64,000 nt of DNA from Stenocarpella maydis (Eukaryota > Ascomycota > Sordariomycetes > Diaporthales > Diaporthaceae): contig NQMI01000042.1 of assembly GCA_002270565.1 (NCBI GenBank), forward strand, positions 186,001 through 250,000. Direction: 5' to 3'. The position numbers were made by a program, and so were the translations under genes. How positions within the stretch are numbered: position 1 is the first letter of the stretch; each line of letters starts with the position of its first letter. Shown in pieces: positions 54,094-64,000 of the stretch. The notes beneath the pieces were generated by a model. That model was not told the origin of the DNA, made no database searches, and worked only from the letters and a program-made list of their open reading frames with translations.

Positions 54094-55821
54094 TCAATCT
54101 CGAATCCCAAGCCCGACGAGGGAGGATCCTTCGCGCAAGCCACCAGCCAGTCTCAGCCTCTTAGTTGGGCTCGTCGGCTCAGCACGTCTGGCCTCGTCCG
54201 CCAGGCTTGTGTCAAACTTGCGCTTCGCACTACCCGAGAGCCCGGACTTGTTAATCGGGCCTCTCAAGGTGGACTGCATTCTCTGACTCTTTTCCGTCGC
54301 GATAGGCGTCGGAGTCACATCCCTCGAGTTGTGAGAGCTCGCAACCTCGAAGCTCTCCCTCGGGTCTCTCCTCAGCATTGCAGAAGCCTCCTGGCTGGCC
54401 TGGCTCTCATACACCTGGCTGTCTGGTTCTGTGTGCTGACTGCGCTGCGACGGAAGCGGTCGGCGCGGTGGAGGCGAGCCGCGCGAAGCAAAAGATGCGA
54501 CCTGTTGTGCCACGGATTGGAGGGCGGCTCGCGCAAGCTCTTGGTTGTCGTCAGCCGATATCGTGCTCTCCCGGCTCTGATGAGCCCGCTCGCTGCGTTC
54601 GTTCCGGGCAAGGCTGAGGCCTCTTTCGGGCGTTTCTGGAATGAAGGTTCGGCTGGTGGAACGGCGCGGCGGCTCCGTCTGAGGTACGAGGTCGGCTGCT
54701 GGCAGCAGATCTGACCCGCGAGGCCTAGGTGGGTTCGGCGTTGTTGGAAGAGACGACAGGGAGTGAACGCCCCGCGAGTGCTTCAGAGGATGCCGTCCAC
54801 CTGGCCGATTCGGGGTCGCTGGAGTAGAAGGGGCGCTGCTGTTTTCCTGGGTAGCAGCTTGGAGGAGGACGGCGAAAGGCTCTTGGCCGCCTCGATGTTT
54901 GGGTGTCTGCCGTGGGGTCGTCCTATATTGTGCAGGAGACGCTTGCACCGTCTTTGGGGTATGAAATATGCCGCCCGGGCTTGCTAGTTGGTTCCAGAGC
55001 TCTCGTTTGTCTTGCAAGCGGTTCCGCAGCAGTTCGTTCTCCTCCCGTAGACTGTCCATGTCCTCCTCCTGGCGCACAATGAGCTTCTTGGCCGCCTTGA
55101 GCCTCTTGCACGCCTCCTCGTAGTCCTTGCGGATCTTCCCGTTGTCCTTGATAGCTTTCTCTCCCAGATCCCTCAGTTCGTCGTACATTGCCTGGGAGAT
55201 CCCGGGGTTGGGACTGTGGATCTTCCTGGTTGGCGGTGGTGGGGCCTCGGCTTTCTGTCTGCGCAAAGCGTCGAGCTGGCGGAGCGTCAGCTCCTGCTCG
55301 ACGGCGGCGCGGTGCGCATCCTCGTCGGCTCGGACGCTGAGAAGCTGGTACTGGAGCTTATGGTGGGCCGCCTCCGTCTTCAACCGAGTGTGCTCTGCGA
55401 TGCAGGCTTGGACCATGGCCCGAAGGGTCTCAGGAGAGGCAGCGACGACGGCATCTGGCCTCGGTGCAGTGTAGAGCCCGGAAGGCGAGGCGCCGTGGCG
55501 GACTGTGTTCAGCCCAGTGACTGGAGGCGACAGCATACGCTGTCTCTGGGAGCCCGACAGGGCCCTGCTGCTGGCGCCGTTTGTGGGCACCTGGGAAGAT
55601 GGTGGAGGCGTCAAGGACGAGGGTATGACAGATGCAGAAGCTCGGTCTTCGTTCAATCCGGACTTGAACGAGTTGCCAGGGTCGGCTGGCGATGCGGGTC
55701 CCTCGGTCGACGGGAGGCTCGTAAGACTCTGTTGTGATGCGTTCACGGCAGGCCCGTCAAGTGGGCCATCATCCTCGACCGTGGCGACGGGCCTTGCGAC
55801 AGCGGCATCTGAAGCAGACAT
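54094..55821 (-). CDS. coiled-coil protein of unknown function
   Basis: A single-exon 575-residue protein with a true ATG at 55821. Residues 1-130 are Ser/Pro/Ala-rich and disordered. Residues about 130-195 and 215-285 are charged heptad-type helices (ETLRAMVQACIAEHTRLKTE; DLGEKAIKDNGKIRKDYEEA; RLKAAKKLIVRQEEDMDSLR; EENELLRNRLQDKRELWNQL), a clear coiled coil. Then comes FHTPKTVQASPAQYRTTPRQ and a long disordered region with many SP/TP sites, as in cell-cycle or spindle-pole proteins. The C-terminus is basic and compact (SAKRKFDTSLADEARRAEPT, SPTKRLRLAGG, GLGIRD) and could hold a nuclear localisation signal. No named domain was recognised; a nuclear or microtubule-organising role is inference. 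Confidence 0.78.
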   Translation of the reverse strand: MSASDAAVARPVATVEDDGPLDGPAVNASQQSLTSLPSTEGPASPADPGNSFKSGLNEDRASASVIPSSLTPPPSSQVPTNGASSRALSGSQRQRMLSPPVTGLNTVRHGASPSGLYTAPRPDAVVAASPETLRAMVQACIAEHTRLKTEAAHHKLQYQLLSVRADEDAHRAAVEQELTLRQLDALRRQKAEAPPPPTRKIHSPNPGISQAMYDELRDLGEKAIKDNGKIRKDYEEACKRLKAAKKLIVRQEEDMDSLREENELLRNRLQDKRELWNQLASPGGIFHTPKTVQASPAQYRTTPRQTPKHRGGQEPFAVLLQAATQENSSAPSTPATPNRPGGRHPLKHSRGVHSLSSLPTTPNPPRPRGSDLLPAADLVPQTEPPRRSTSRTFIPETPERGLSLARNERSERAHQSRESTISADDNQELARAALQSVAQQVASFASRGSPPPRRPLPSQRSQHTEPDSQVYESQASQEASAMLRRDPRESFEVASSHNSRDVTPTPIATEKSQRMQSTLRGPINKSGLSGSAKRKFDTSLADEARRAEPTSPTKRLRLAGGLREGSSLVGLGIRD

Positions 55822-56853
55822 GGTGTATTTGTTGGACAGCGCTCTATGGGAAATGGCCGCTGGGTGTGGTCGAAGCGAAGCAAGAGGTTCACAAGCATGC
55901 TACGTCGGCAGGAAACGAGTGCGACCGCGCGACAGCAGAGAGGAGCAATCGAGGTTCCTCGGGTCGCAGCGATGTGGAGTGGAGCGTCTTGAGGGGCGAT
56001 GGGGAGGGAGAAGTGGGAGAGGTGTATCTTCAGACTACGGCCGCATGGCGGAGGGGTCGGTCGCCGTGTGACAGAGAGCTGGATTCCGACGGCAGAGGCG
56101 GTTGAAGTGGTGTGTGGTGGTGTGTGGTGATGAGGGAAGAGAGGGGGGGGGACGGTGAACGCGAATGAGTGCACAAGAGCCTGGAAGCTGTGCAGCGAGC
56201 ACCAGCGCCAGCGCGGGCCAGCGCAAGGTGCAGGGTCAGCGCAGGACCAGCGCAGACGGTCGCACGGCAGCCAGTGTTAGTGTTTGAAGAGATGGTTGGT
56301 CCTCGCCCCGGGCAACAAATCAGAGGGGCTGGTCTGGGATTGGCTGTCAGCTTGGCACTAGCAGCTTTCGTGTCCGTGCCCACAGCAGGTACCCAGGTAT
56401 CCTCGTACCTCTGTACCCTCGTACCCTCGTACCCTCGTACCCCCGTACCCAGGCTTCACGCTCACCGCATTCAGCTTGCCCACGGACCTCCAACCCGCCA
56501 TCTGTCTCTCAGCAACACCCCAAGAGAATATTCACAATCAGGTCCATGTTGGTTAGCACCGCAGATCGACGTGCCCGGGGCGGCCGTTTACTCGACTGGT
56601 GCAGGCTTGTCGCACAGTATGGCCGGAAGAACATGCCCACTGACATCTTTCGAGACAGTCGAGCCAAGACATATAACACACAAAGCCTGAGAGCACGGGT
56701 TAGGAATTCCACGACAGAGCTGAGGGGAATGAGTCCAGACGAACATGTCCCGTGACCATCCCTCTCTACATCACAAACTGCATGACCGGGAGGGACGACC
56801 TGGCATCTGCCAGCACTCTCAACAAGTTGAACACCATGCCTTTCTCTTGTGAT
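55822..56853. other. intergenic, promoter of the coiled-coil gene
   Basis: Contains a direct run of taccctcg(t) units at about 56396-56445 (cctcgtaccctcgtaccctc). No gene is supported. Confidence 0.45.
56396..56450. repeat. 9-bp tandem repeat (taccctcgt-like)
   Basis: Four to five near-identical units of about 9 bp in non-coding sequence, ending in taccccc. Confidence 0.7.
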
Positions 56854-57645
56854 CTACAGCGCCATCACGAGCCCGAAAATGCCAGAAAGCCCAACAAGGA
56901 CGAGGCTCTGCCCGGCCCCAGCCACAGCACCATTGCTACCCGTCGAGTTCGAAGCCGAGGCCGATGTAGCAGCTGAGGTCGACATAGCAGCTGACCCGGA
57001 CGCCCCAGTACCGGTCGCGGACGACGAGCCAGACGCGCCTGTCTCTGATGGTCCTGACGCAGTAGACCCAGTCGGCTCGGCCGTCCCAGCCGCCAGGATC
57101 TTCTCCAGGCCAGCCGTGATCGTCACCGGCAGCACGCAGTCCGGACAGTTGGTCACACCCATCATGACGCCGGGGTCGTTGGCTTCGGGCCCAGCAATCG
57201 TCTGGGTGCAGTCCGCCTCGGTCTCGGACGTGATGTGGCACTCCGCGTCCATCGTGCTTGCGCATTATTAGCTTCTGTGTCAGGTAGAAGGGCTGCATCT
57301 TGCCTGGACTCACAAGGCGTCGACCTCGGTGACATGCAGGGCTATGACCGACTGGCCATCGACGACGGCAGTGACGCCAGGTCCGAATCCGCACTGCACG
57401 CTTCAGCATCAGTATCCAAGGCCATGATAACAGCAGCCATGGTCAGGTGGTCTGCTTACGTCGTTGCTATCGGTGCCGGGTGCGCAGTTGATGGAATATG
57501 TCGTCTCCTGGGGTGCGGCCGATAGGACGGACGCGACAATGTCCTTGCCCTCGTAGCCGTAGAGGAACAAGCTGGTCACGGAGGTTGACTGGGCCATCGC
57601 GCCGGCCGCAAGAGCGGAGGCCAGGGCAAGTGAGGGAGGACGCAT
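56854..57645 (-). CDS. GPI-anchored cysteine-containing surface protein
   Basis: Three exons on the minus strand (57645-57460, 57393-57314, 57256-56854) encode 222 residues. A signal peptide (MRPPSLALASALAAGAMAQ) is followed by a ~120-residue extracellular domain. It contains SLFLYGYEGKDIVASVLSAA, YSINCAPGTD, CGFGPGVTAVVDG, AECHITSETEADC and VTNCPDCVLPVT, with six cysteines. A Ser/Thr/Gly/Ala-rich stalk (TASGPSETGASGSSSATGTG) precedes a C-terminal hydrophobic GPI signal (SLVLVGLSGIFGLVMAL). Intron 2 splits the codon in DAF-TMDAEC. The protein should end up on the plasma membrane or cell wall. This is a common fungal layout with no assigned biochemical activity. Confidence 0.85.
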
Positions 57646-58067
57646 GCTGCAGTCGCGGAGTTGAGTCTATGCGTGCGATGGGTTCCGAGAGAGTGCGTTG
57701 CAGGGGGCGTGGGCCTGGGCGACGGGAGTTAGAAACGAGTGACGGGAGCCTCTGGATCAAGGAGAAGACAAAAAAAGGACGATTGAAATTCCATTCCCTT
57801 TGGTTAAAAGTCCAGAAACTCGCCCCTGATAAAGAGATCCAGAGCTAGCTGCATTCTGCCGCCCAGCCAATCCTTCAGTTTCCGTTGACTGGTCGGCACT
57901 GGCTGTCGGAGCCACAGCCCCTTTCTAAATTAGCTCCCGCATCTCTGAAATTAATCGTGAAGTCCAAAAAAGTCATCGCAGTATTCGCTCCCCCAATGCC
58001 CTTCAGAGTCCGTCCGTGTCTTTCATGCTAACCTCTCCTTGCATCGCATCATGACCGGCACCCTCCA
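57646..58067. other. promoter of the GPI protein gene
   Basis: No gene is seen. It should contain the upstream region of the minus-strand gene starting at 57645. Confidence 0.45.
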
Positions 58068-58301
58068 CTATACTGGCGTCGGCTTGCTGGCATCATTGCC
58101 ATTGCCCATCGCCGTGCTGGCTTCTCCCTGTGTAGCATCAGCGCCACTGCCTACTGTCATGCTGACCTGTCCACGTGTAGCATCATTGCCAGTTCCCATA
58201 TCACCACTAGGTTGTGCCACAATTTCATCTTTGGCGTCTTCGACCTTGATGACCTGCGGCTCGGGGACACTCATGTCCCCCCTCATGACGTGATCCCCCA
58301 T
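58068..58301 (-). pseudogene. repeat-bearing coding stretch downstream of an in-frame stop
   Basis: An ATG at 58301 opens 77 codons (DHVMRGDMSVPEPQVIKVED, AKDEIVAQPSGDM). The last 42 residues are two full and one partial copy of a 15-residue unit (GTGNDATRGQVSMTV, GSGADATQGEASTAM, GNGNDASKPTPV), encoded by 45-bp repeats at 58071-58196. The same frame is open upstream to a TAA at 58335, which is the stop of the preceding coding segment. It may therefore be the lost C-terminal tail of that protein, cut off by a CAA-to-TAA change, or an independent small frame. Confidence 0.4.
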
Positions 58302-58334
58302 CGGACTTGGTGGTGTTTCCCAGCACGCCGTCCA

Positions 58335-59085
58335 TTAGTCGAGGGTATGCTTGTTCTCCTTCTGGAGCTGTAAGGTGTTATTTCGAGCGGTCGGGCTCGC
58401 TGCGGCCTTGCCGTCGCCGAAGAGAGAGCGGACCTGGTTCTCTACCAGTGAAATAGGCGCAACTATAGTGCCTCGAAGATCACTGACTTGATGTCGCAGC
58501 AGCTCCAAGAGCTCGGCCTCCACTTCCTCCGACGCTCTCTTGAATATTCTTGCCGAGTGATCCTTTGCGAATCGACGCAAGACTTTGTCGCGTTTCCCCT
58601 TGCAGCCAGATCCTGTGGTACTGTTAGCCTCTGGCGGAGCGTGAAGGGGCATGATACTTGCCCATGATGTTTGAAGCCTCGCCAAACACAGGAATCAGCG
58701 CCTTCTTGATTTCACGCCGGAACACGGGCCAGCCAGCCTTCGACTGTTCTGTCAGATCATTGAGAACCAGCCGATCACCGTTTTCCAGTTCAGCCTTGCC
58801 CGAATCAATGGCCATCCAGATCGGAGTTGTATCCCCTAGGCTTCCGATCGGCCCCTGAAGTGTATTGAGAGCCAGAGCTGTCTTTGCTCCAATCTCTCAG
58901 TGCGTTAGCAAGGATCCCCCCGAACTTCAGGCCATCGTAAACGGCCTGCTGCTTGATGTCGACGCGGTCGCGTTGACCTTCATTCTCGCAGTTCTTCCAA
59001 AGAAATGGTGACTTGTGTGGAGTCTCAAACGCCTCCAAGATTGCACGCTTTGATATCCATCGTGGACGAGGGCGCCGCCGCCGGG
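58335..59085 (-). pseudogene. multi-exon hypothetical gene, probably damaged
   Basis: On the minus strand three coding-like segments follow one another. The first (59060-58970) reads WISKRAILEAFETPHKSPFL and WKNCENEG but has no in-frame ATG. An ATG at 59111 opens a different frame (MNLDSELETPAAAPSSTMDI) that soon stops. The second segment (about 58895-58665) reads IGAKTALALNTLQGPIGSLG, PIWMAIDSGKAELENGDRLV and FRREIKKALIPVFGEASNIM. A GC-AG intron (donor gcaagt, acceptor taccacag) would then join GSGCKGKRDKVLRRFAKDHS, ARIFKRASEEVEAELLELLR and SLVENQVRSLFGDGKAAASP, ending at the TAA at 58335. No family was recognised. The 5' frame conflict and the stop followed by more coding texture suggest decay. 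Confidence 0.4.
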
Positions 59086-59111
59086 GTCTCAAGCTCTGAA
59101 TCGAGGTTCAT

Positions 59112-61577
59112 AGCCACTCTTCAGGACAGTGAGCGATAACTGGGATGAGAACAGTAGGATAAATTCTGGATTCGGATTTGGTGGTGGAACAAGGAGGTCA
59201 TTGCAAAGTTGAAGAGACCGATGGATTCCAAGAGTAATGATCGAAGGCGGAACAGATTCTTTGGTGGTACCAGGGTAAATGTGATGTTGGCGACTCGGGA
59301 ATGCCTAAGCGAAGGTATGCTTCAGACCGAATTAACTTGCTGCCTTCATTTGCAAGGAGCATCGACTCCATCACAGTTGCTAGTTAAGCAAACGACGCTG
59401 GCTGGGATGAAAGGTGCCTCAGAACAGAAGCATGAAAGACAAGTATCTGAAAATTTCAGATCAAGTACGGAGTGTAACAAAAGTGTGGATGTTGAGAGGC
59501 GTTGATCCTTTTCAAAGTTTTCGATGTTATGCTCTTTGAACAGAATTGCGAAGGCGAAATTCTGCTAAGTTAGAAGGGTGATACGCCGACGATTGATCAA
59601 ATCCTTTCATAGACTTTCCTTGGGTTCGTCTGCTACTATACTCTTCTTGCATGATCTCAAGTGCTCTTAACTTCTTGTGGTGATGATTTTGTAGCGAACC
59701 ACCAGAGTGTGACATTCAAGTACTCTTGAACACCTTCAGGTCCAACTAGGAGCAATCATGTTTTGCCTTTTGTGAGTGGCTCGTAAGCGGTAGTAAATGC
59801 AAGCATAAATCAAGATGATTTGCTGTTGAGGACGTTGGACGATCCTGAACTTGGGACGATCAGATTTTGTCGTGGGTCTGGGCGTTCTACAGGGAACAGA
59901 AAGGGTATTATGAATGAGTCACCGTCTGGGATAAATGCAGAGCCCCGTCAGAGACGAAGACAGTGCGTAATGGTTGTTGATGGACAAGATGTGTGCCACC
60001 AATTGGTTCTGAAAGACTCGGGGGGCGGTTAAGGGCCTTAGAGTGAAGTTGAAGGGGACCTGTCTCCAAGACCAGATATTGAGCAATCTGTCAAGGGCCG
60101 AGATTCAGGAAGCAAAGGGGGAAACTTCTTACCTCAGTGAGGAAGCATAAGCACATGATGGGACTTGGAAGACGTGACAGGGGCCCGAGGCAATAACTTC
60201 ATACCTAGGTACCAACCACAGATGCTTTGGAGAGTTGTGAAGTAGATCTACATAGTGGAGCTGGCGGAGATCCCGTGTTCTTGTAGTCAGCACTGACAAA
60301 TGTGAAGGAAAGGCGCTTGTGATTGACAGCAAAGTCAAGGTGTCGGTCAAAATGTTGATCGTGAGACTGCCAGTTTCCAACAATGACCAAACCCAACGTT
60401 CCCTTACCTTCTCCCGTTGCCTTGCTGGGAAGCAGATCTGATGCCACCCTTCCGTGAGGCTCTGTGTCCTGTTGGTGTAAGCCTTTGGCGAGCGGCTCTT
60501 GGACCTGTTTATTGAAGAGATGCAAGTGTCTCAGATTCATGGCGGTAATTGTAGGGCTAGATAGGTAATCTACAACGCGCGAGGTAAGCCAAGTGCGTTC
60601 AGTTTGACAATTAAGCTACGTTTACGACTGCCATCCTCGGTATTACAAACGGGACCACTGATGCATATCATGTCTTGCACTTTTAGCAGCCTCTGCAGGA
60701 AAATGTAGCTGTAGTAGCCTCTCATGTTCGAATTAAGGGACAAGATTCTGGATTGTCTCATGGTATGTGCGCCAGCGATTGATGGACCGACCAGTACTAG
60801 CGCCCAATTGAAGGTCAGGCGGTTATGTATCTTGAATCATTAAACTTGTAGATACTTCTCAAGTGCGGGTGCCCTTAATCATACGCCATACATTTGCTCG
60901 TTCTGTCGTACATACAGCCAACTTCTCAAATCACCAGACCAAGTCTTGGCTCGGGCCAAAATCCTACCAGAAACTTGGTAATAACGCGGGCCTTGAGGAC
61001 AACAGACGTCAAGGACTCATTGGCAAGCATATGTTCGAGTCAAACGGGCATCTGCTAAGCCCTCGCTACAGAAGATGCGAATTTTCAACTACAGTGAAAT
61101 CTATCTTGCCCAGAATCTCTTCTGGAAGGCGCCCTTGTATAGCACCGAAAGGTAGTGATTATAGCGACATCGAACTTCGGCGAGCATGGGCACCACCAAC
61201 TTGAAACTGATGTCACGGCCGATGTACGTGTAGAGCCGGGGTCTTGATAGTGGTGCCTACCACGGAAACCTCCGATTTACTATGTGATGAGCTAGCTACA
61301 AGGTCCCCAGAAGGTGGGCAAATAAAGTTAAGCGGAATAGATTTGATGTTACAGCCGGAATGGGAACGTACTGGCGAGTACCCCACTCTATGCTCCTCCT
61401 TGCATATACTACAACACCAGATTGCTATGCGAAGGAAGTCCATCGGTATAGGCCAGCGCTTTTCATGGAAATAACATGTACAGGCTTGTCGATCTGGTGA
61501 ATGTCGTGATGGCGTAAGGCAGGATACACGACCTTTGGGGTTTGGGGTTCGACGATTGACAGCGTCTGTTAAATTAT
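59112..61577. other. gene-poor region, no supported gene
   Basis: Frames up to about 110 codons exist. The best is on the minus strand at 60205-60540, starting MNLRHLHLFNKQVQEPLAKG, with a donor-like gtaaggg inside. None shows a domain or a coherent exon structure. Confidence 0.4.
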
Positions 61578-61681
61578 AGCTGCTGAATTTGTGTACATGA
61601 CGCATAGTTGCTCCATCCATATAACACTGCAGCGTGTATCAGTGCCGGATGACGAATGTTATGTGAAGTGTATCGGAGCTG
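61578..61681. repeat. direct repeat, first copy
   Basis: Matches 61874-61980 nearly base for base from agctgctgaatttgtgtaca to gtgaagtgtatcggagctg. The only visible difference is around ctccatccat versus ctccagtctcatatca. Confidence 0.85.
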
Positions 61682-61683
61682 TG

Positions 61684-61815
61684 TTTGGGTCACGTATTGC
61701 AATACGAGTGGGGTGTTGTTCTTGTATTTCTCTGTCTTTCGAGTAGTGGGCAGTGGGCGTACCCGCCAGCTATCTCGGGTCATATAGTGGGGGTCTTAGT
61801 AAGCAACTACGCCTC
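61684..61815. repeat. dispersed repeat copy B
   Basis: Shares ordered blocks with 788-925 (gggtcacgtattgcaatac, gggcgtacccgcc, tcgggtcatatagt, cttagtaagca). It lies between the two copies of the local direct repeat. Confidence 0.45.
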
Positions 61816-61873
61816 TGGCTCAGTACGTGCTGTACGATAGCCACCAATGTGCTGTTCACACTACTATTGCCAC

Positions 61874-61980
61874 AGCTGCTGAATTTGTGTACATGACGCA
61901 TAGTTGCTCCAGTCTCATATCAACACTGCAGCGTGTATCAGTGCCGGATGACGAATGTTATGTGAAGTGTATCGGAGCTG
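61874..61980. repeat. direct repeat, second copy
   Basis: Second copy of 61578-61681, offset 296 bp. It is followed within about 25 bp by the A45 tract. Confidence 0.85.
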
Positions 61981-62001
61981 GCCGTCTTGGAGAGGCCTTT
62001 T

Positions 62002-62003
<2 letters not shown>

Positions 62004-62056
<53 letters not shown>

Positions 62057-62058
62057 GG
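62004..62058. repeat. A45-G10 homopolymer tract
   Basis: 45 consecutive A followed by 10 G. It could be a poly-A tail of a retroposed sequence on the plus strand, a slippage-prone simple repeat, or partly an assembly artefact. Confidence 0.85.
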
Positions 62059-63056
62059 CTCAAGGGTAGCCACTGAAGATAATGAGGTCGTGTTCATGAA
62101 CCTCTTAAGATGCTGAGCAACGAATGCACGAGAGCAGAAATGGAACACATACTTATTAATGGGTTCCTTGCATAGCGAGAGAATTCTGGTGTAGTAAGGT
62201 TGTGCATCAGAGCACAAACAGGGTAAAGGGGCTTCTGGATGGACATCGAGCTTACGAACATTCTAGATGGTCACCCTTCGGTTTTTGGGGCGGGTGTATT
62301 ATTTCCCCTGCGTCCCGCTGGGATTATTCAGCCATGGCGAAGATCGAGCCACCACTGACCGACCGACAGGGTGCTTGAAATTTTCCTGGTTGGGAACTGC
62401 TGCTCCAAGCTACTTGGCCGCGTATTATACGCCACTGTAATAATGCTTCCTGATACGTCACATGCATGCAGACATGTGCAGCAGTAGTCTAATGATCCTC
62501 CTGCAGGGCACACATGGGAATCTACAGTTCGTCAATTGAAAGTTCAGCATGGATTTAGTACGATTCATTCGTCTGACAAAGACTTACCGTAAATTTGGAT
62601 TTCGAAGCCTACTGGAATGAGGGCCGCCAGGCCAGCAGAAAGCAAGAGGCAACAACGTCATGTCACGACATTGAGGCTCAGGGCTCTGTCTGGCTCGGCG
62701 GGCTCTCGGGATGTCGAGGTGCCACAAAGACAGGGGTAAGCCGACGAGCGAAATTCCACACTGGTAGCCCAGCTTCCCCAGTTAGACCGTTCTACGCCCT
62801 GCTTGCGGCTCCTTTGCATTTTTAAGCAGGGAGAAACAGAATCTCCCTGAAAGAACTGTGGAACAGCGGTGGAGACGAAGTTGGAAGCGCAACATATAAA
62901 GGTCGACTGCTGATGCGTTTTGTTCTTGGTTTGAGCTTGCATACATCTTTAGACCAACAATAGACCTCATCCAACTACGTCCGGTCCGTCTCTACATCTG
63001 ATATCCAACAGCGTCTAACTTTTTATCTTCCCACTATCATCACGCAGTCTCTCAAC
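62059..63056. other. intergenic and promoter of the old yellow enzyme gene
   Basis: No gene supported. A TATA box (tataaa, 62895-62900) lies about 160 bp upstream of the ATG at 63057. The leader after it is C/T-rich. Confidence 0.5.
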
Positions 63057-64000
63057 ATGGCCGAGAACACCAAGCTATTTACGCCGATCAAGGTCGGCTC
63101 AACGCAGTTGGAGCACAGAATTGCCATGGCTCCTTTGACTCGGTTCAGAGCCAACAAGGATCTGGTCCCAGAAGATATTGCTGCTCAATATTACGAACAG
63201 AGAAGTGTTGTCCCCGGCACTCTGATCATCTCCGAAGCGACATACATTTCCCCTCAAGGCCGGGGTTATGCCAATGTCCCTGGTCTCTACACCGACGCCC
63301 AGCTGGCAGGATGGAAGAAGGTGACGGACCGCATCCACGCCAGGGGATCAAAGGCCTTTGCGCAGCTCTGGCACCTGGGTCGTGCCGCTGTGGGAGGCGA
63401 GGCCTCTGGAAACCCTGCCCTGGACGAGACCTTTGACTTCAGCAAGGACCTCGTCAGTGCCAGCGCAGTACCTATCATGGAGGGCGCGCCTGTTCCTCGG
63501 GCCATGAGTGAGGAGGAAATCCACGCCACCATCGCTGACTATGCGAGGGCGGCAAAGAACGCCATTGAGAAGGGTGGCTTCGACGGTGTCGAGATCCACG
63601 CGGCTCACGGATACCTCATCGACCAGTTCACCCAGGACACCTCGAACAAGCGCGAGGACGCCTGGGGTGGCAGCATCGAGAACCGCGCGCGCTTCGCCGT
63701 CGAGGTCGCCAAGGCGGTTTCCGCGGCCGTTGGCAAGGACAAGGTCGGCATCCGCCTGTCTCCCTGGTCTACGTTCCAGGGCATGCGGATGAAGGACCCG
63801 ATCCCCCAGTTCAGCTACCTCATCGACCGCCTGACCGAGCTCGAGCTGGCCTTCCTGCACCTGGTCGAGCCAAGAGTCCACGGTATCGTCGATACGGACC
63901 CCAAGAATGAGTCTCTCGACTTTGCGATGCAGGCCTGGGGCCGCGAGAGGGCCATCTTCCTTGCTGGTAGCTACACCACCGAGCTGGCCATCGAGGCGGT
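63057..64000 (+). CDS. old yellow enzyme-type NADH:flavin oxidoreductase, truncated by window end
   Basis: The frame starts at the ATG at 63057 and is open to the edge (about 314 residues of an expected 370-400). It is an FMN-dependent TIM-barrel ene-reductase that reduces activated C=C bonds with NAD(P)H. Family motifs in order are LFTPIKVGS, RIAMAPLTRFRANKD, AQYYEQRS, LIISEATYISPQGRG, FAQLWHLGRAA, GGFDGVEIHAAHGYLIDQF, DAWGGSIENRARF and VGIRLSPWSTFQGM. The substrate-binding pair is His181 and His184 (HAAH) rather than the His/Asn of yeast OYE1. The position of the OYE1 proton donor Tyr (YGGSIENR) is Trp203 here, so substrate range or mechanism may differ. Fungal members act in detoxification or secondary metabolism. 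Confidence 0.92.
   Translation, partial: MAENTKLFTPIKVGSTQLEHRIAMAPLTRFRANKDLVPEDIAAQYYEQRSVVPGTLIISEATYISPQGRGYANVPGLYTDAQLAGWKKVTDRIHARGSKAFAQLWHLGRAAVGGEASGNPALDETFDFSKDLVSASAVPIMEGAPVPRAMSEEEIHATIADYARAAKNAIEKGGFDGVEIHAAHGYLIDQFTQDTSNKREDAWGGSIENRARFAVEVAKAVSAAVGKDKVGIRLSPWSTFQGMRMKDPIPQFSYLIDRLTELELAFLHLVEPRVHGIVDTDPKNESLDFAMQAWGRERAIFLAGSYTTELAIEA

Overview
The window comes from a filamentous ascomycete (Pezizomycotina, probably a Sordariomycete). Genes are split by short GT-AG introns of about 45-190 bp with typical fungal branch points (ctaac, ctgac). It also holds a repeat-induced-mutation style wreck of a pogo/Fot1 transposon, a polyQ bHLH regulator, a fungal NACHT (STAND/NLR-like) protein and a SesB-like hydrolase. 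No tRNA, rRNA or CRISPR was found. Layout: positions 1 to about 20.5 kb are gene-poor and repeat-rich. They hold a pogo element with perfect TA target duplication and 48-bp terminal inverted repeats, scattered Ty3/gypsy and LTR-like fragments, poly-T and microsatellite tracts, one apparently intact small secreted cysteine-rich protein gene (11.4 kb), and decayed, duplicated relics of small cysteine-rich genes (12.2-17 kb). From 20.5 to about 58 kb lies a conserved gene block: an SREBP-type bHLH factor (21.8-23.8), the mitochondrial peptidase ICP55 (24.7-26.4, minus), the Dbf4/NimO kinase regulatory subunit (28.7-30.8), the autophagy modifier ATG12 (31.8-32.5), mitochondrial PanB (32.7-33.9, minus), a 914-residue protein of unknown function (35.6-38.5, minus), a SesB-like serine hydrolase (39.4-41.0), the ubiquitin-conjugating enzyme UBC8/UBE2H (42.8-43.9), a Yju2/CCDC130-type spliceosome protein (44.4-45.5, minus), a small hydrophilic protein (46.1-46.5), a NACHT protein (47.2-50.6), a peroxisomal-type 3-ketoacyl-CoA thiolase (51.7-53.0, minus), a coiled-coil protein (54.1-55.8, minus) and a GPI-anchored surface protein (56.9-57.6, minus). 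From 58 to 63 kb the window becomes degenerate again: a broken hypothetical gene, a 104-bp direct duplication and an A45-G10 tract. An old yellow enzyme gene then runs off the right edge. How the genes relate: most of the block is housekeeping (replication, autophagy, ubiquitin, splicing, mitochondria, peroxisome) with no shared pathway. The SesB-like hydrolase and the NACHT protein are 6 kb apart and belong to families tied to fungal non-self recognition, so they may be functionally linked; this is inference. The strongest unusual observation is the UBC8 gene. Its first ~40 codons are spread over six exons of 33, 8, 3, 41, 1 and 38 nt, including a single-nucleotide exon and a three-nucleotide exon, which are needed to restore the reading frame and the family-conserved residues.
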